The notes beneath the pieces are model-generated. The model did not search any database and was not told where the DNA came from. It worked only from the letters and a program-made list of their open reading frames with translations. DNA of 5,237 nucleotides from JBNJEA01 sp051745395 (GTDB lineage Bacteria; Desulfobacterota; Desulfobacteria; Desulfobacterales; Desulfosalsimonadaceae), in contig JBNJEA010000181.1 of NCBI GenBank assembly GCA_051745395.1, positions 1 to 5,237 of the forward strand, read 5' to 3'. Within the stretch, counting starts at the first letter, position 1. Every line of letters begins with the position of its first letter. Position numbers and translations under genes: made by a program. Positions 5,224 through 5,237 of this stretch are shown here, in pieces.

Positions 5224-5237
5224 AAGGTATAAAGGTG
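5224..5237 (+). other. Possible start of the next plus-strand gene at the window edge
   Basis: Thirteen bases after the cvpA stop, AAGG (5224-5227) is followed after seven bases by GTG (5235-5237), the last three bases of the window. This would be a plausible ribosome binding site and start for a gene cotranscribed with cvpA. AAAGGTG itself could instead be the ribosome binding site of a start beyond the edge. No protein sequence is available to test either. Confidence 0.25.

Overview
The window is an ordinary, conserved bacterial chromosomal segment, probably from a Gram-negative member of the Desulfobacterota (the former Deltaproteobacteria). I infer this from the gene order phoH - pgpH - ybeY - pdxJ, from the moderately high GC of the genes, from YbeY wording such as TNVISF, and from a short N-terminal CvpA-family gene nearby. 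The taxon is an inference from protein wording and synteny and was not tested by any search.

Layout: on the minus strand, read from right to left, are phoH (4382 to 3393, PhoH/YbeZ-type ATPase), pgpH (3204 to 802, membrane HD-domain protein of the cyclic-di-AMP phosphodiesterase family), ybeY (902 to 444, rRNA maturation endoribonuclease) and the 5' part of pdxJ (216 to the window edge, pyridoxine 5'-phosphate synthase). On the plus strand, starting at 4648 and divergent from phoH, is a CvpA-family membrane protein gene. The 265-base gap between the divergent genes is AT-rich in its middle and holds promoter-like sequences on both strands. The 227-base gap between ybeY and pdxJ holds a paired, REP-like palindromic repeat that could also end transcription. 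The 188-base gap between phoH and pgpH holds an isolated 8-bp perfect hairpin.

How the genes fit together: phoH, pgpH and ybeY occur in the same order in Bacillus subtilis (phoH - yqfF/pgpH - yqfG/ybeY) and are widely linked. YbeY acts in 16S rRNA 3'-end maturation and ribosome quality control, PhoH/YbeZ is its frequent ATPase partner, and PgpH-type proteins degrade the second messenger c-di-AMP. pdxJ often follows in proteobacteria and makes the vitamin B6 precursor; it may be transcribed separately here because of the repeat and terminator-like structure before it.

I did not find a new or exotic system. The most noteworthy points are a 101-base overlap between pgpH and ybeY caused by an extended PgpH tail, the REP-pair repeat, two near-identical promoter-like boxes upstream of phoH, and a strong preference for the leucine codon TTA before codons beginning with A.
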